Of a stretch of DNA of 64,000 nucleotides, positions 8,866 through 18,197 are shown one piece after another (position 1 is the first letter of the stretch; every line of letters begins with the position of its first letter). The stretch covers positions 124,001 through 188,000 of the forward strand of contig NZ_JAGJEI010000007.1 in the NCBI RefSeq assembly GCF_018100985.1, in the 5' to 3' direction. A program made the position numbers and the translations under genes. Source of the stretch: Pseudoalteromonas sp. MMG007. Its GTDB lineage: Bacteria > Pseudomonadota > Gammaproteobacteria > Enterobacterales > Alteromonadaceae. Under the pieces are notes generated by a model. It did not search any database. It was not told the DNA's origin and saw only the letters and a program-made list of their open reading frames with translations.

Positions 8866-10725
8866 ATGATTACTGATACGGCGCTACTTCCTATTTTATT
8901 AATGGGGCCAATGGTGCGCCGTGCAGAGCAAACGGGTGTGTGTATTCAGTTTGCCACTTCTAAACCCGCTACCTGCCAAATAAACGTCCTTGAACTTGAC
9001 TGCTACAGTGAGCAACAAACGGTAGCTTTAGGTGAGCAATTATATTTACACTTTGTAATTATAAAACCGGTAAGTACTATATTCCCGCTTGATAGTCTAT
9101 TAAGCTACGAACTTATTATAGATGGCAGCTTAGTTGATTTATCCCCTTGGTGTTATTCAAGCCAATCTGCGCCTGCGTTTGTAATACCTAATAAACTTAC
9201 AAATATACTACATGGCTCGTGCCGTAATGCGCACCACCCAGCAAAAGACAGTTTGGTGTCTGCAAGCGAGTGGCAAAATACACAGCGCGATAATAATAAC
9301 CAAGGCGCTCAGCTTTTATTATTAAGCGGTGATCAGGTTTATGCTGATGACGTAGCGGGCCCTATGCTATTAGTTATTCATCAGTTAATTGACGTTTTGG
9401 GTATTTATAAAGAGCAAACCTTAGCGCTTAATCTGCCAGATGATATTAACGAACAACTTTATAATCGTCATTTATATCTACCAAAAACACCTTGGCAAAA
9501 ACGTCCTAAACAGGGTGTTGGCTATTGGCTTAGAAAAGACGAGCCGCATTTCTCTAGTGTAAAAGCCTACAACCACCTAATTCACTTTGAAGAGTACATT
9601 GCTCTATATTTACTAAATTTTAGTGCATTAGCTTGGCAATGTGTAAATATTAAAGAAGCGAGTTACTTAGGTGAAAATTCAAAAAATCAGACCATTTTTA
9701 ATACCGAAAAAACAGCGCTGATTGACTATGCGAAAGGTCTAAACGAAGTAGAGCGGTTATTCGCTAATGTATCTACATTAATGATATTTGATGATCATGA
9801 TGTAACCGACGATTGGAACCTCACCGCAGGGTGGGAGCAAGCTATTAATCAAAACCCGTGCAGTAAGCGCATTATTAATAATGGCTTAATTAGCTATTGG
9901 CTATTCCAAGGAATGGGGAATGACGCACTAATAAAAACAGGTGAGCTATTAACGCCTTTTAAGCAAAGTAAATCTGCTAATAATGTTTGGCAGCTCCAAG
10001 CGTTTGATAAACTTTTAAATAATTTTAATTATTGGCACTACGAGTTAACAACAATACCTAAAGTTGTTGTGCTAGATACCCGCACACACCGATGGCGTAA
10101 TGAGAGTAACTTTAATGAGCCTTCAGGGTTGCTCGACTGGGAAAGACTCACTGAGCTTGAAGAGAGCTTACTAAGCCACGATAAAGTGATTATTGTATCA
10201 CCAGCCCCCGTTTTTGGTGTTAAATCAATAGAGGCAATACAAGCTGTGTTCAACATGTGCGGCCAGCCGCTTATGGTAGACGTAGAAAACTGGATGGCGC
10301 ACGAAGGCTCAGCTAAAAAACTACTCGATACTTTTAGACGAACCGATACCCCAAACGAGACACTTATTTTATCAGGTGATGTACATTACTCATTTTGCTT
10401 TTCGGTGCAAAAGCGTTTTGGTGACCATCCCAACCGAATATGGCAACTCACCGCCAGCGGAATTAAAAATGAATTTCCGCGTAAGCTAATTAACGTACTC
10501 GATAAGCTCGATTCAATCTTATACGGCCCTAAAAGCCCACTTAACTTTTTTACCAAACGCTGGCATATGGAAGTAGATAAACACCAAACCAAAGGTGAAG
10601 GTCAAAAGTACCTAGTAAGCGACTCCGCCATTAGTTTAATCACCCTAGAGCAGGGCGATTTAGCGCGCTACCAATTAATCCACGGCGACGGCCATTTGAC
10701 TGAGTTTAATTTAGAAGATAAATAA
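8866..10725 (+). CDS. PhoD-like metallophosphatase, no signal peptide
   Basis: 619-residue protein with the PhoD/alkaline phosphatase D-like metal-site motifs in order: HGSCRNAHHP (116-125), LSGDQVYADD (153-162), FDDHDVTDDWN (around 310), VLDTRTHRW (around 400) and ILSGDVHYSF (around 505). The first 20 residues contain no Tat twin-arginine or Sec signal, so a cytoplasmic location is inferred, unlike secreted PhoD. The N-terminal ~100 residues look beta-rich. It starts 4 bp after tatD and is probably co-transcribed. The substrate cannot be told from sequence; a phosphodiester or phosphoester is likely. Confidence 0.8.
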   Translation: MITDTALLPILLMGPMVRRAEQTGVCIQFATSKPATCQINVLELDCYSEQQTVALGEQLYLHFVIIKPVSTIFPLDSLLSYELIIDGSLVDLSPWCYSSQSAPAFVIPNKLTNILHGSCRNAHHPAKDSLVSASEWQNTQRDNNNQGAQLLLLSGDQVYADDVAGPMLLVIHQLIDVLGIYKEQTLALNLPDDINEQLYNRHLYLPKTPWQKRPKQGVGYWLRKDEPHFSSVKAYNHLIHFEEYIALYLLNFSALAWQCVNIKEASYLGENSKNQTIFNTEKTALIDYAKGLNEVERLFANVSTLMIFDDHDVTDDWNLTAGWEQAINQNPCSKRIINNGLISYWLFQGMGNDALIKTGELLTPFKQSKSANNVWQLQAFDKLLNNFNYWHYELTTIPKVVVLDTRTHRWRNESNFNEPSGLLDWERLTELEESLLSHDKVIIVSPAPVFGVKSIEAIQAVFNMCGQPLMVDVENWMAHEGSAKKLLDTFRRTDTPNETLILSGDVHYSFCFSVQKRFGDHPNRIWQLTASGIKNEFPRKLINVLDKLDSILYGPKSPLNFFTKRWHMEVDKHQTKGEGQKYLVSDSAISLITLEQGDLARYQLIHGDGHLTEFNLEDK

Positions 10726-10729
10726 AAAT

Positions 10730-10758
10730 GCCCAGAGCCATTTTTATGAGCTCTGGGC
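10730..10758 (-). terminator. Hairpin terminator, best oriented for the minus strand
   Basis: Perfect 9-bp stem GCCCAGAGC / GCTCTGGGC with an 11-base loop. Read on the minus strand it is followed by ATTTTTATTT, so it can end rsmF transcription coming from the right. On the plus strand there is no T-run, but it lies 5 bp after the phosphatase stop and may serve both genes. Confidence 0.65.
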
Positions 10759-10910
10759 TACAAATGACTCTAAGTTGAGCCTTGCGCTAACTAAATGCAC
10801 TTTCGTAATTCTTAGGGAGAAGAAAGTATTTAAAAGTTTAGTCAAGCTATTTAGAATTGCATAACTAAATCTGCCATTTTGTTACATTTTGCAACAAAAT
10901 ATTAGATTGA

Positions 10911-12377
10911 TTATGCCCAGCTTATTAACTGAGTGTTTTGCACGAGATCCCGTGGTAAAGAGTTTTTGATCTTATTTTTTTGCCATTTACCTAGCCCAAC
11001 AGGGCAACCACACAGCGTTAACACCACTTCACCTATTGTATTAGTTACTTCAGTTAAGCGTATATCTTTACCTTGAAAATAATCATTTGCTTGCTCGTTT
11101 GATAAAGCGTGCGTATTGCTTTTACATTCGCTCCCAAAAACGGTGGCAAATTCGTGAGTAAGCCTTACGCCATTTTTATGGATTATACCTATTTGAATAC
11201 CTAAACGTGCGTACTTGATTTTATTTTGTACGGTTTCAAACCCGTCAGGAAATAACCACAGCTCTTTATCGCGTTGCATTAACTTACCTGGTAGTGTTTT
11301 TAACCCAAAATGCTTTTTAATCGATTGCATAAACGCGGCACTGTTTTTTTTATCAAACTCGCTAAACGGGAACGCACCTTTTTTAACAGTCTGGTTTGGG
11401 TTAATACAGCTTGCGTGTTTTTTAAATTTAGCAATAAAAAAGCCTTCGCTATCGAACGTTTGCGGCCATACATGTAAGTATCCCTCGGCGGTGGTGGCTT
11501 TTTCTGCGCCTTCAAATAAATCACTAAGTGATTGCGGCTCAATGTAGTCGCCAAATTCACTTAATAGGTAGTCGCATACTTGTTGGTTTTCGAGTGGAGT
11601 GAGCGTACAGGTTGAATACACCAGCGTACCGCCTGGTTTTAATGCGTAAAAGGCGCTTTTAATTAAGTCTTTTTGTACTTGAGCTATTTCTATATTTGAT
11701 TCTATTGACCAGTTTTTAAGTGCGTCGGCATCTTTTCGCACTGTTCCTTCGCCTGAGCAGGGCGCGTCTAGCAAAATGCTATCAAAGCATTCAAACATGT
11801 AGTTACCAAATATAACGCCATCAAAATGCGAGAGTGCACAGTTACTTACACCCATACGTTTAAGCGTTGCGCTCAGTACTTTTAAGCGAGACGACGAAAG
11901 CTCGTTGGCAACAAGCACGCCTTGGTTATTCATAAGAGCGGCAAGTTGTGAGGTTTTAGAGCCAGGTGCTGATGCCATATCAAGCACATAGTTATTTTGT
12001 GAGTCTAAGCTTTCAATACTTTGCTTAAGTGCCATAGGCGGAAGCATTGAGCTTGCCTCTTGCACATACATGGCCCCACTTAGGTGTAAGTCGGTATTAC
12101 CTAATGCTAAATTTTGTTCTTCATCGCTTGGGCGTTCTAGCCAAAAACCCTCACTACACCAAGGTATAGGTGTAAGTTGCCAGTTTTTTTGTTGCGCAAG
12201 TTTTAAAAATTCTTCAATCGTTATTTTTAATGTATTTACACGAATAGATTTTCTGAGAGGGCGACGACACGCATTTATAAAATCGTCTAAATGTAGATGC
12301 GCTGGTAAGTAGGTTTTTACGTCGTCAATAAAATGCTCAGGGATATAAGTGTTAGCGTTCACGGGTGGCTCGTACAT
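10911..12377 (-). CDS. rsmF: 16S rRNA (cytosine-1407-C5) methyltransferase RsmF
   Basis: RsmB/Nop2/Sun-family RNA m5C methyltransferase. The 488-residue length is close to the E. coli protein (about 480). The SAM-binding motif [16 protein letters not shown], the [15 protein letters not shown] motif with one catalytic cysteine and [12 protein letters not shown] with the second are present. The C-terminal third corresponds to the RsmF-specific PUA-like extension. Assignment to RsmF rather than RsmB or another paralogue rests on the length and this C-terminal extension. It is a single gene, convergent with the phosphatase. Confidence 0.92.
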   Translation of the reverse strand: MYEPPVNANTYIPEHFIDDVKTYLPAHLHLDDFINACRRPLRKSIRVNTLKITIEEFLKLAQQKNWQLTPIPWCSEGFWLERPSDEEQNLALGNTDLHLSGAMYVQEASSMLPPMALKQSIESLDSQNNYVLDMASAPGSKTSQLAALMNNQGVLVANELSSSRLKVLSATLKRMGVSNCALSHFDGVIFGNYMFECFDSILLDAPCSGEGTVRKDADALKNWSIESNIEIAQVQKDLIKSAFYALKPGGTLVYSTCTLTPLENQQVCDYLLSEFGDYIEPQSLSDLFEGAEKATTAEGYLHVWPQTFDSEGFFIAKFKKHASCINPNQTVKKGAFPFSEFDKKNSAAFMQSIKKHFGLKTLPGKLMQRDKELWLFPDGFETVQNKIKYARLGIQIGIIHKNGVRLTHEFATVFGSECKSNTHALSNEQANDYFQGKDIRLTEVTNTIGEVVLTLCGCPVGLGKWQKNKIKNSLPRDLVQNTQLISWA

Positions 12378-12452
12378 TAAAAATAAAGCGTGATACTAGC
12401 ACTTTTAAAGTGTTTTTTCAGAGTTAAATATTGAATTTGTTTGTTGATGACG

Positions 12453-12460
12453 TGTCGACA
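12453..12460. promoter_or_regulatory. TGTCGACA palindrome, upstream copy 1
   Basis: First of three exact TGTCGACA octamers upstream of the GntR-family gene. It lies 166 bp before the start codon. A role as operator for that regulator is inferred from the repetition and from copy 3 lying just after the promoter. Confidence 0.6.
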
Positions 12461-12514
12461 CTTTGTGGTTTTATTTCATCTTTAGTGCATTTTTATACGA
12501 CTTTATATTGACGG

Positions 12515-12522
12515 TGTCGACA
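12515..12522. promoter_or_regulatory. TGTCGACA palindrome, upstream copy 2
   Basis: Second exact TGTCGACA copy, 62 bp downstream of copy 1 (about six helical turns) and 39 bp upstream of the -35 element. Such spacing would allow DNA looping between bound dimers. Confidence 0.6.
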
Positions 12523-12560
12523 ATGGGTGTGTTTTTTACTCATTTAGGTAGGGCTAAGGG

Positions 12561-12589
12561 TTGACAAGGTTTTTTATTAAGCACATAGT
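12561..12589 (+). promoter_or_regulatory. Probable sigma-70 promoter of the prp operon
   Basis: TTGACA at 12561-12566 and CATAGT at 12584-12589 with a 17-bp spacer. A start near 12596 would place the third TGTCGACA palindrome at about +5 to +16. Confidence 0.6.
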
Positions 12590-12599
12590 TAACTTACCA

Positions 12600-12611
12600 A
12601 TTGTCGACAAT
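12600..12611. promoter_or_regulatory. ATTGTCGACAAT operator candidate, copy 3
   Basis: Perfect 12-bp palindrome containing the third TGTCGACA, located between the predicted transcription start and the ATG at 12626. This position suits repression by the GntR-type regulator. Confidence 0.7.
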
Positions 12612-12625
12612 TTATATGTGAAGCC

Positions 12626-13309
12626 ATGACACAACCTTTTTTAAACGATACACCTATTACTACAGCATCTGATCAAGTATTTGTAGATATGCGCCGCGAA
12701 ATAGTAGAGGGCAGCATAGAGCAAGGTAGCAAAATATCAGAGCCTGAGCTTGCAAAGCGTTACGGTGTAAGCCGTGCCACGCTTAGAGAAGCATTAAATC
12801 GTTTAGAAAGCTGTTACTTAGTGGAGCGTAAAGCCAACGTGGGCTGCCGCGTAGTTGCGCTTACAGCAGAACGTTTAATTGAAGTATACCAAGTACGAAG
12901 TTCTCTTGAAGGGTTAGCATGTAGGCTCGCTGCCGACAATATGGAACCCGAAGAAGTAAAAGGCTTAAAGCAATTGCTTAATCAGCACTTGCAAACGCAG
13001 CGCGTTAAAGAAGGCGAATCGTACTATCAAGAGGCAGGCGATTTAGACTTTCATTATCGCATTATTAAAGGCAGTAAAAACGCACACTTAATACATTTGT
13101 TATGTAATGAGCTTTATCAATTAATTCGTATGTACCGCGTTCAAATGGGTATGGTGGGGCCGCGTGTATCTAAAGCGTTTGACGAGCACTTAGCCATTAT
13201 TAACGCGATAGAAAACCATGATGGTGAACTTGCCGAAATGCTGATGAAGCGACACATAAGTGCATCGCAAGCCAATATTCAAACCAAATTTGATTTGTTA
13301 GCGAAGTAG
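12626..13309 (+). CDS. GntR/FadR-family regulator of the methylcitrate operon
   Basis: 227-residue transcription factor with an N-terminal winged helix-turn-helix (about 14-80; ISEPELAKRYGVSRATLREALNRL contains the recognition helix) and a C-terminal FCD ligand-binding domain (about 85-215; YQVRSSLEGLACRLA, DLDFHYRIIKGSKN). It is the first gene before prpB, 100 bp upstream of it, and three palindromes precede it. Control of propionate catabolism and autoregulation are inferred from this arrangement; the ligand could be 2-methylcitrate or a related acid. Confidence 0.9.
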   Translation: MTQPFLNDTPITTASDQVFVDMRREIVEGSIEQGSKISEPELAKRYGVSRATLREALNRLESCYLVERKANVGCRVVALTAERLIEVYQVRSSLEGLACRLAADNMEPEEVKGLKQLLNQHLQTQRVKEGESYYQEAGDLDFHYRIIKGSKNAHLIHLLCNELYQLIRMYRVQMGMVGPRVSKAFDEHLAIINAIENHDGELAEMLMKRHISASQANIQTKFDLLAK

Positions 13310-13409
13310 AGAGCATAAGCTGCTTCGCTACAAAAACAGCCAAAATTAAGATTAAAACTAAAACTATAAGTTACTCCATGTAGCAACCGTTCAAAGTGAG
13401 GAGAAAGTA

Positions 13410-14288
13410 ATGTCAGCAGGATTAAAATTTAAACAGGCTATTGCTAATAACCGCCCATTGCAGGTAGTGGGTACTATTAATGCCTACACAGCCATGATGG
13501 CTGAAAAAATGGGCCATCAAGCTATTTACCTCTCTGGTGCTGGTGTGGCAAATGCCTCTTTTGGTATGCCTGATTTAGGTATGACTAGCCTTGATAACGT
13601 ACTTGAAGATATTCGCCGTATAACTGGTGCCAGCGATTTACCATTACTTGTTGATGCCGATACAGGGTGGGGCGGCGCGTTTAATATTGCGCGTACCGTT
13701 AAAGAAATGACCAAAGCAGGCGCGGCGGGTTTTCATATTGAAGACCAAGTAGCGCAAAAGCGTTGTGGCCATCGCCCTAATAAAGAAATTGTAAGCCAAG
13801 GTGAAATGGTTGACCGCATTAAAGCGGCGGTTGATGCAAAAACCGATAGCGACTTTTATATTATGGCCCGCACCGATGCGTTTCAAAAAGAAGGCTTAAG
13901 TGCTGCAATTGACCGCGCCGCTGCGTGTGTTGAAGCGGGCGCTGATGCTATTTTTGCAGAAGCAGTGCACGACCTTGCTGATTACCAAGCATTTGCAAAA
14001 GCGATTAATGTACCAATTTTAGCTAACATTACAGAGTTTGGCCAAACGCCTATTTACACAAAAGAGCAGTTAAGCGAGGTAGGTGTTGAAATGGTGCTTT
14101 ACCCACTAAGTGCATTTAGAGCCATGAATAAAGCCGCGCTTAACGTGTACTCTGCGATTTTAAATGAGGGCTCGCAGCAAAGCCAAATTGAAAATATGCA
14201 AACACGCGCTGAGCTTTACGACTTTTTAGATTACCACACCTACGAAAACACACTTGATAACCTTTTTTCATCAAAATCTGACAAATAA
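13410..14288 (+). CDS. prpB: 2-methylisocitrate lyase PrpB
   Basis: Cleaves 2-methylisocitrate to succinate and pyruvate, the last step of the methylcitrate cycle. The 292-residue PEP mutase/isocitrate lyase superfamily protein has the active-site loop KRCGHR (117-122, Cys119) and the metal region [10 protein letters not shown] (81-90). GAGGAGAAAG lies just before the ATG. It is first of the catabolic genes, followed by prpC after 42 bp. Confidence 0.96.
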   Translation: MSAGLKFKQAIANNRPLQVVGTINAYTAMMAEKMGHQAIYLSGAGVANASFGMPDLGMTSLDNVLEDIRRITGASDLPLLVDADTGWGGAFNIARTVKEMTKAGAAGFHIEDQVAQKRCGHRPNKEIVSQGEMVDRIKAAVDAKTDSDFYIMARTDAFQKEGLSAAIDRAAACVEAGADAIFAEAVHDLADYQAFAKAINVPILANITEFGQTPIYTKEQLSEVGVEMVLYPLSAFRAMNKAALNVYSAILNEGSQQSQIENMQTRAELYDFLDYHTYENTLDNLFSSKSDK

Positions 14289-14330
14289 TAACTATTAAAA
14301 TCACACACAATTTTAAGATAGGAGAAGATC

Positions 14331-15458
14331 ATGGTAGATAAAGCATTAGGCGGTGCAGGCTTACGCGGGCAAGTAGCAGGGCAAACAGCATTATGTACAG
14401 TAGGGCAAACGGGCTCTGGTTTAACGTATTGTGGTTACGATATTAGCGAACTTGCCGAAAAAGCACAGTTTGAAGAAGTGTCTTTTTTACTTTCGCGCGG
14501 CGAGCTACCAACAGCCAGTGAACTGGCTGAATATAAAGCAAAATTAAAAAGTTTACGTGGCCTGCCAGATACACTAAAAACCGTGCTTGAAAATATTCCT
14601 AAAGACGCGCACCCAATGGATGTTATGCGTACCGGTTGCTCCATGCTGGGTAACCTAGAAATGGAACTTGATTTTAGCAAAGCAAACGATGCTATTGACC
14701 GTATGGTTGCGGTGTTCCCAAGCATTATTTGTTATTGGTACCGCTTTACACATGATGGCGTTCGCATTGAAACACAAACTGATGACGACTCAGTAGGCGC
14801 GCATTTTTTAAATTTATTACACGACAAAGCACCGAGTGAGCTTTTTGCCCAAGTAATGAATGTGTCGCTAATTTTATACGCAGAGCATGAGTTTAACGCC
14901 TCTACCTTTACGGGGCGTGTATGTGCATCTACTTTGTCTGATATCCATTCTTGTGTAACGGGCGCTATTGGCACGCTACGTGGGCCACTTCATGGTGGTG
15001 CAAACGAAGCCGCTATGGATATGATTCAAAACTTTACAAGTGCAGAGCACGCCGAGCAAGAAGTTATGGGCATGTTAGAGCGTAAAGATAAAATAATGGG
15101 TTTTGGCCACGCTATTTATCGCGAGTCAGATCCGCGTAACGTAATTATTAAAAAATTCTCTGAAAAACTAGCGGCTGAGGTGGGCGATGATGTGCTTTAC
15201 CCGGTTTCTGTTCGTTGTGAAGAGGTTATGTGGCGCGAGAAAAAACTGTTTTGTAATGCCGATTTTTTCCATGCATCGGCGTATCACTTTATGGATATTC
15301 CAACCAAATTGTTTACGCCAATATTTGTTATGAGCCGTGTTACAGGCTGGACTGCACATGTTAAAGAGCAACGTGCTAATAACCGTATTATTCGCCCAAG
15401 TGCAGATTACACAGGGCCAGAGGCACGCAGCTACATGCCAATTGAATCAAGAGGCTGA
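14331..15458 (+). CDS. prpC: 2-methylcitrate synthase PrpC
   Basis: Condenses propionyl-CoA with oxaloacetate. The 375-residue citrate synthase family protein shows the active-site blocks LYAEHEFNASTFTGRV, RGPLHGGANEAAM and GFGHAIYRESDPRN. Its length and its place between prpB and acnD distinguish it from the TCA-cycle citrate synthase (about 430 residues). AGGAGAAG precedes the ATG. Confidence 0.96.
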   Translation: MVDKALGGAGLRGQVAGQTALCTVGQTGSGLTYCGYDISELAEKAQFEEVSFLLSRGELPTASELAEYKAKLKSLRGLPDTLKTVLENIPKDAHPMDVMRTGCSMLGNLEMELDFSKANDAIDRMVAVFPSIICYWYRFTHDGVRIETQTDDDSVGAHFLNLLHDKAPSELFAQVMNVSLILYAEHEFNASTFTGRVCASTLSDIHSCVTGAIGTLRGPLHGGANEAAMDMIQNFTSAEHAEQEVMGMLERKDKIMGFGHAIYRESDPRNVIIKKFSEKLAAEVGDDVLYPVSVRCEEVMWREKKLFCNADFFHASAYHFMDIPTKLFTPIFVMSRVTGWTAHVKEQRANNRIIRPSADYTGPEARSYMPIESRG

Positions 15459-15471
15459 TTAGTTACGCATA

Positions 15472-15511
15472 ATACCAATCCGCAATAATACTTAATTAAG
15501 CGGATTGGTAT
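15472..15511. repeat. Perfect palindromic repeat between prpC and acnD
   Basis: Arms ATACCAATCCGC (15472-15483) and GCGGATTGGTAT (15500-15511) are exact reverse complements around a 16-bp AT-rich centre. Elements with ATACCAATCC/GGATTGGTAT ends are, from memory, dispersed in Pseudoalteromonas and relatives. In RNA it would form a 12-bp stem in the middle of the operon and may affect processing or transcript stability. Confidence 0.75.
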
Positions 15512-15575
15512 AGGGTGAGCAACACGCTCACGTTTTCGTCTTTTACTTCCCGTCACTTATTAGCGAACATGTATT

Positions 15576-18185
15576 ATGACCATAATTAATAACACCCAAT
15601 ACCGAAAACCATTGCCCGGCTCAAATATAGATTACTACGACACGCAAGCTGCGGTAGATGCAATAAAGCCAGGCGCTTATGCCACATTGCCTTACACATC
15701 GCGCGTACTTGCCGAAAACTTAGTGCGCCGCTGTGAGCCTGATATGCTAACCGATGCGCTTAATCAGCTTATTGAGCGCAAACAAGATTTAGATTTTCCG
15801 TGGTATCCGGCGCGCGTGGTGTGCCATGATATTTTAGGCCAAACTGCATTAGTTGATTTAGCAGGCCTGCGCGATGCTATTGCTGCAAAAGGTGGGGATC
15901 CGGCAAAAGTAAATCCGGTTGTGCCAACACAGCTGATTGTTGATCACTCATTAGCGGTTGAGCACGCAGGCTTTGATCCTGAAGCATTTGAAAAAAACCG
16001 TGCAATAGAAGATAGACGCAACGATGACCGTTTTCATTTTATAAACTGGACTAAAACCTCCTTTAAAAATATTGATGTTATACCGCCAGGTAACGGCATT
16101 ATGCATCAAATTAATCTTGAGAAAATGTCGCCTGTTATTCAAAACCGCGATGGCATTGCATTCCCCGATACCTTAGTAGGTACCGACAGCCACACCCCGC
16201 ATGTTGATGCACTTGGCGTAATTGCTGTAGGTGTAGGTGGGCTTGAAGCCGAAAGCGTAATGCTTGGCCGTGCCTCGTACATGCGCCTGCCAGACATTGT
16301 AGGTGTTGAGCTTACAGGCACTCGCCAACCTGGCATTACCGCCACCGACATTGTGCTGGCTATTACCGAGTTTTTACGCGCTCAACGTGTAGTATCAACC
16401 TACTTAGAATTTTACGGAGAAGGTGCCGATGCTCTCACCCTTGGCGACAGGGCAACTATTTCAAACATGACGCCAGAATTTGGTGCCACTGCGGCCATGT
16501 TTTATATAGACAATAAAACAATAGATTATTTGCGTTTAACAGGGCGTGATGAAGAGCAAATAGCGCTTGTAGAAAACTACGCTAAAACGGCAGGCCTTTG
16601 GAGCGATAGTTTAAAAACCGCAAAGTATGAGCGTGTTTTGACCTTTGATTTATCAAGCGTTGGACGCAATATTGCTGGGCCTTCAAATCCGCATCGCCGA
16701 GTATCAACAAGCGATTTAGCTAAAGAAGGTATTTCGGGGGTTGTTGAAAGCGAAGAAGGCTTAATGCCAGATGGCGCATGTATTATTGCGGCTATTACCA
16801 GTTGTACTAACACCAGTAACCCAAGAAACGTGATTGCTGCTGGGCTTATTGCTCGTAATGCAAATGCCAAAGGCTTAATGCGTAAACCGTGGGTTAAAAC
16901 ATCTCTAGCGCCGGGTTCTAAAGCGGTGCAATCTTACCTTGAAGAGGCAAACTTACTCCCAGAGCTTGAAAAGCTCGGTTTTGGTATTGTGGGTTTTGCA
17001 TGTACTACCTGTAACGGCATGAGCGGCGCACTTGACCCTGTTATTCAAAAAGAAGTAATCGATCGCGATTTATACGCAACAGCGGTACTTTCGGGCAATC
17101 GTAACTTTGATGGGCGTATTCATCCGTATGCTAAGCAAGCATTTTTAGCGTCACCGCCATTAGTGGTGGCTTATGCTATTGCGGGTACTATTCGTTTTGA
17201 TATTGAAAAAGATAGTTTAGGGCAAGATCAAAACGGCGACGATATAACGCTAAAAGATTTATGGCCAAGCGATGAAGAAATAGACGAAGTAATAAAACAA
17301 AGCGTAAAGCCAGAGCAATTTAAAAAAGTGTACGAGCCTATGTTTGATTTAACCGTAGATTACGGTGAAGACAACGATCCACTTTATAACTGGCGCGAGC
17401 AAAGCACGTATATTCGCCGCCCGCCATACTGGGAAGGCGCTCTTGCAGGTGAGCGTACCATGACCGGCATGCGCGCACTTGCTGTACTTGGCGATAACAT
17501 TACAACAGATCATTTATCACCATCAAACGCAATTATGGCAAGCAGTGCGGCGGGTGAATACTTAACCCAAATGAATGTCCCAGAAGAGGACTTTAACTCG
17601 TACGCAACGCACCGAGGCGATCACTTAACAGCGCAGCGTGCTACGTTTGCAAACCCTAAATTGTTAAACGAAATGGTGCTTGATGAAAACGGCGAAGTTA
17701 AACAAGGTTCATACACGCGTTTAGAGCCTGAGGGTGAAAACACGCGAATGTGGGAAGCAATCGAGACTTACATGCAGCGCAAACAGCCGCTAATAATTGT
17801 AGCGGGCGCCGATTATGGCCAAGGCTCATCTCGCGATTGGGCTGCAAAAGGCGTAAGGCTTGCAGGCGTTGAAGTGATAGCCGCAGAAGGCTTTGAGCGC
17901 ATACACCGTACTAACTTAATTGGCATGGGTGTATTACCGCTTGAATTTAAACCAGGCACTACCCGTAAAACCCTTAACATTGATGGTAGCGAAAGCTTTG
18001 ATGTTAAAGGCGAACCAACACCTGGCGCGACCATTGATTTAGTGATTACGCGTAAAAGTGGTGAGGTGCTAATTGTACCGATGAAGTGCCGCCTTGATAC
18101 CCAAGAAGAGCTTTCTATTTACGCCGCTGGCGGTGTACTACAGCGTTTTGCACAAGACTTTTTAGAAGCAACGCAATCAGCATAA
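15576..18185 (+). CDS. acnD: 2-methylcitrate dehydratase (Fe/S-dependent) AcnD
   Basis: Aconitase-family enzyme that dehydrates 2-methylcitrate, working with PrpF in organisms that lack PrpD. The 869-residue product has the 4Fe-4S ligands in ITSCTNTSNP and FACTTCNGMSG, the substrate loop GTDSHTPHVDALG and the C-terminal swivelling domain motif DYGQGSSRDWAAKG. Its neighbours prpC and prpF support AcnD over AcnA. No prpD is present in the window. Confidence 0.95.
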   Translation: MTIINNTQYRKPLPGSNIDYYDTQAAVDAIKPGAYATLPYTSRVLAENLVRRCEPDMLTDALNQLIERKQDLDFPWYPARVVCHDILGQTALVDLAGLRDAIAAKGGDPAKVNPVVPTQLIVDHSLAVEHAGFDPEAFEKNRAIEDRRNDDRFHFINWTKTSFKNIDVIPPGNGIMHQINLEKMSPVIQNRDGIAFPDTLVGTDSHTPHVDALGVIAVGVGGLEAESVMLGRASYMRLPDIVGVELTGTRQPGITATDIVLAITEFLRAQRVVSTYLEFYGEGADALTLGDRATISNMTPEFGATAAMFYIDNKTIDYLRLTGRDEEQIALVENYAKTAGLWSDSLKTAKYERVLTFDLSSVGRNIAGPSNPHRRVSTSDLAKEGISGVVESEEGLMPDGACIIAAITSCTNTSNPRNVIAAGLIARNANAKGLMRKPWVKTSLAPGSKAVQSYLEEANLLPELEKLGFGIVGFACTTCNGMSGALDPVIQKEVIDRDLYATAVLSGNRNFDGRIHPYAKQAFLASPPLVVAYAIAGTIRFDIEKDSLGQDQNGDDITLKDLWPSDEEIDEVIKQSVKPEQFKKVYEPMFDLTVDYGEDNDPLYNWREQSTYIRRPPYWEGALAGERTMTGMRALAVLGDNITTDHLSPSNAIMASSAAGEYLTQMNVPEEDFNSYATHRGDHLTAQRATFANPKLLNEMVLDENGEVKQGSYTRLEPEGENTRMWEAIETYMQRKQPLIIVAGADYGQGSSRDWAAKGVRLAGVEVIAAEGFERIHRTNLIGMGVLPLEFKPGTTRKTLNIDGSESFDVKGEPTPGATIDLVITRKSGEVLIVPMKCRLDTQEELSIYAAGGVLQRFAQDFLEATQSA

Positions 18186-18197
18186 GGGGCGTACACT

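Noticed and set aside
10868..10908. AT-rich inverted repeat (ATTTTGTT/AACAAAAT) just after rsmF
   Set aside because: The arms are short and AT-rich, and a better terminator for this strand lies at 10730-10758.
11215..11547. 110-codon open frame opposite rsmF
   Set aside because: Antisense to a conserved methyltransferase domain with no start signal.
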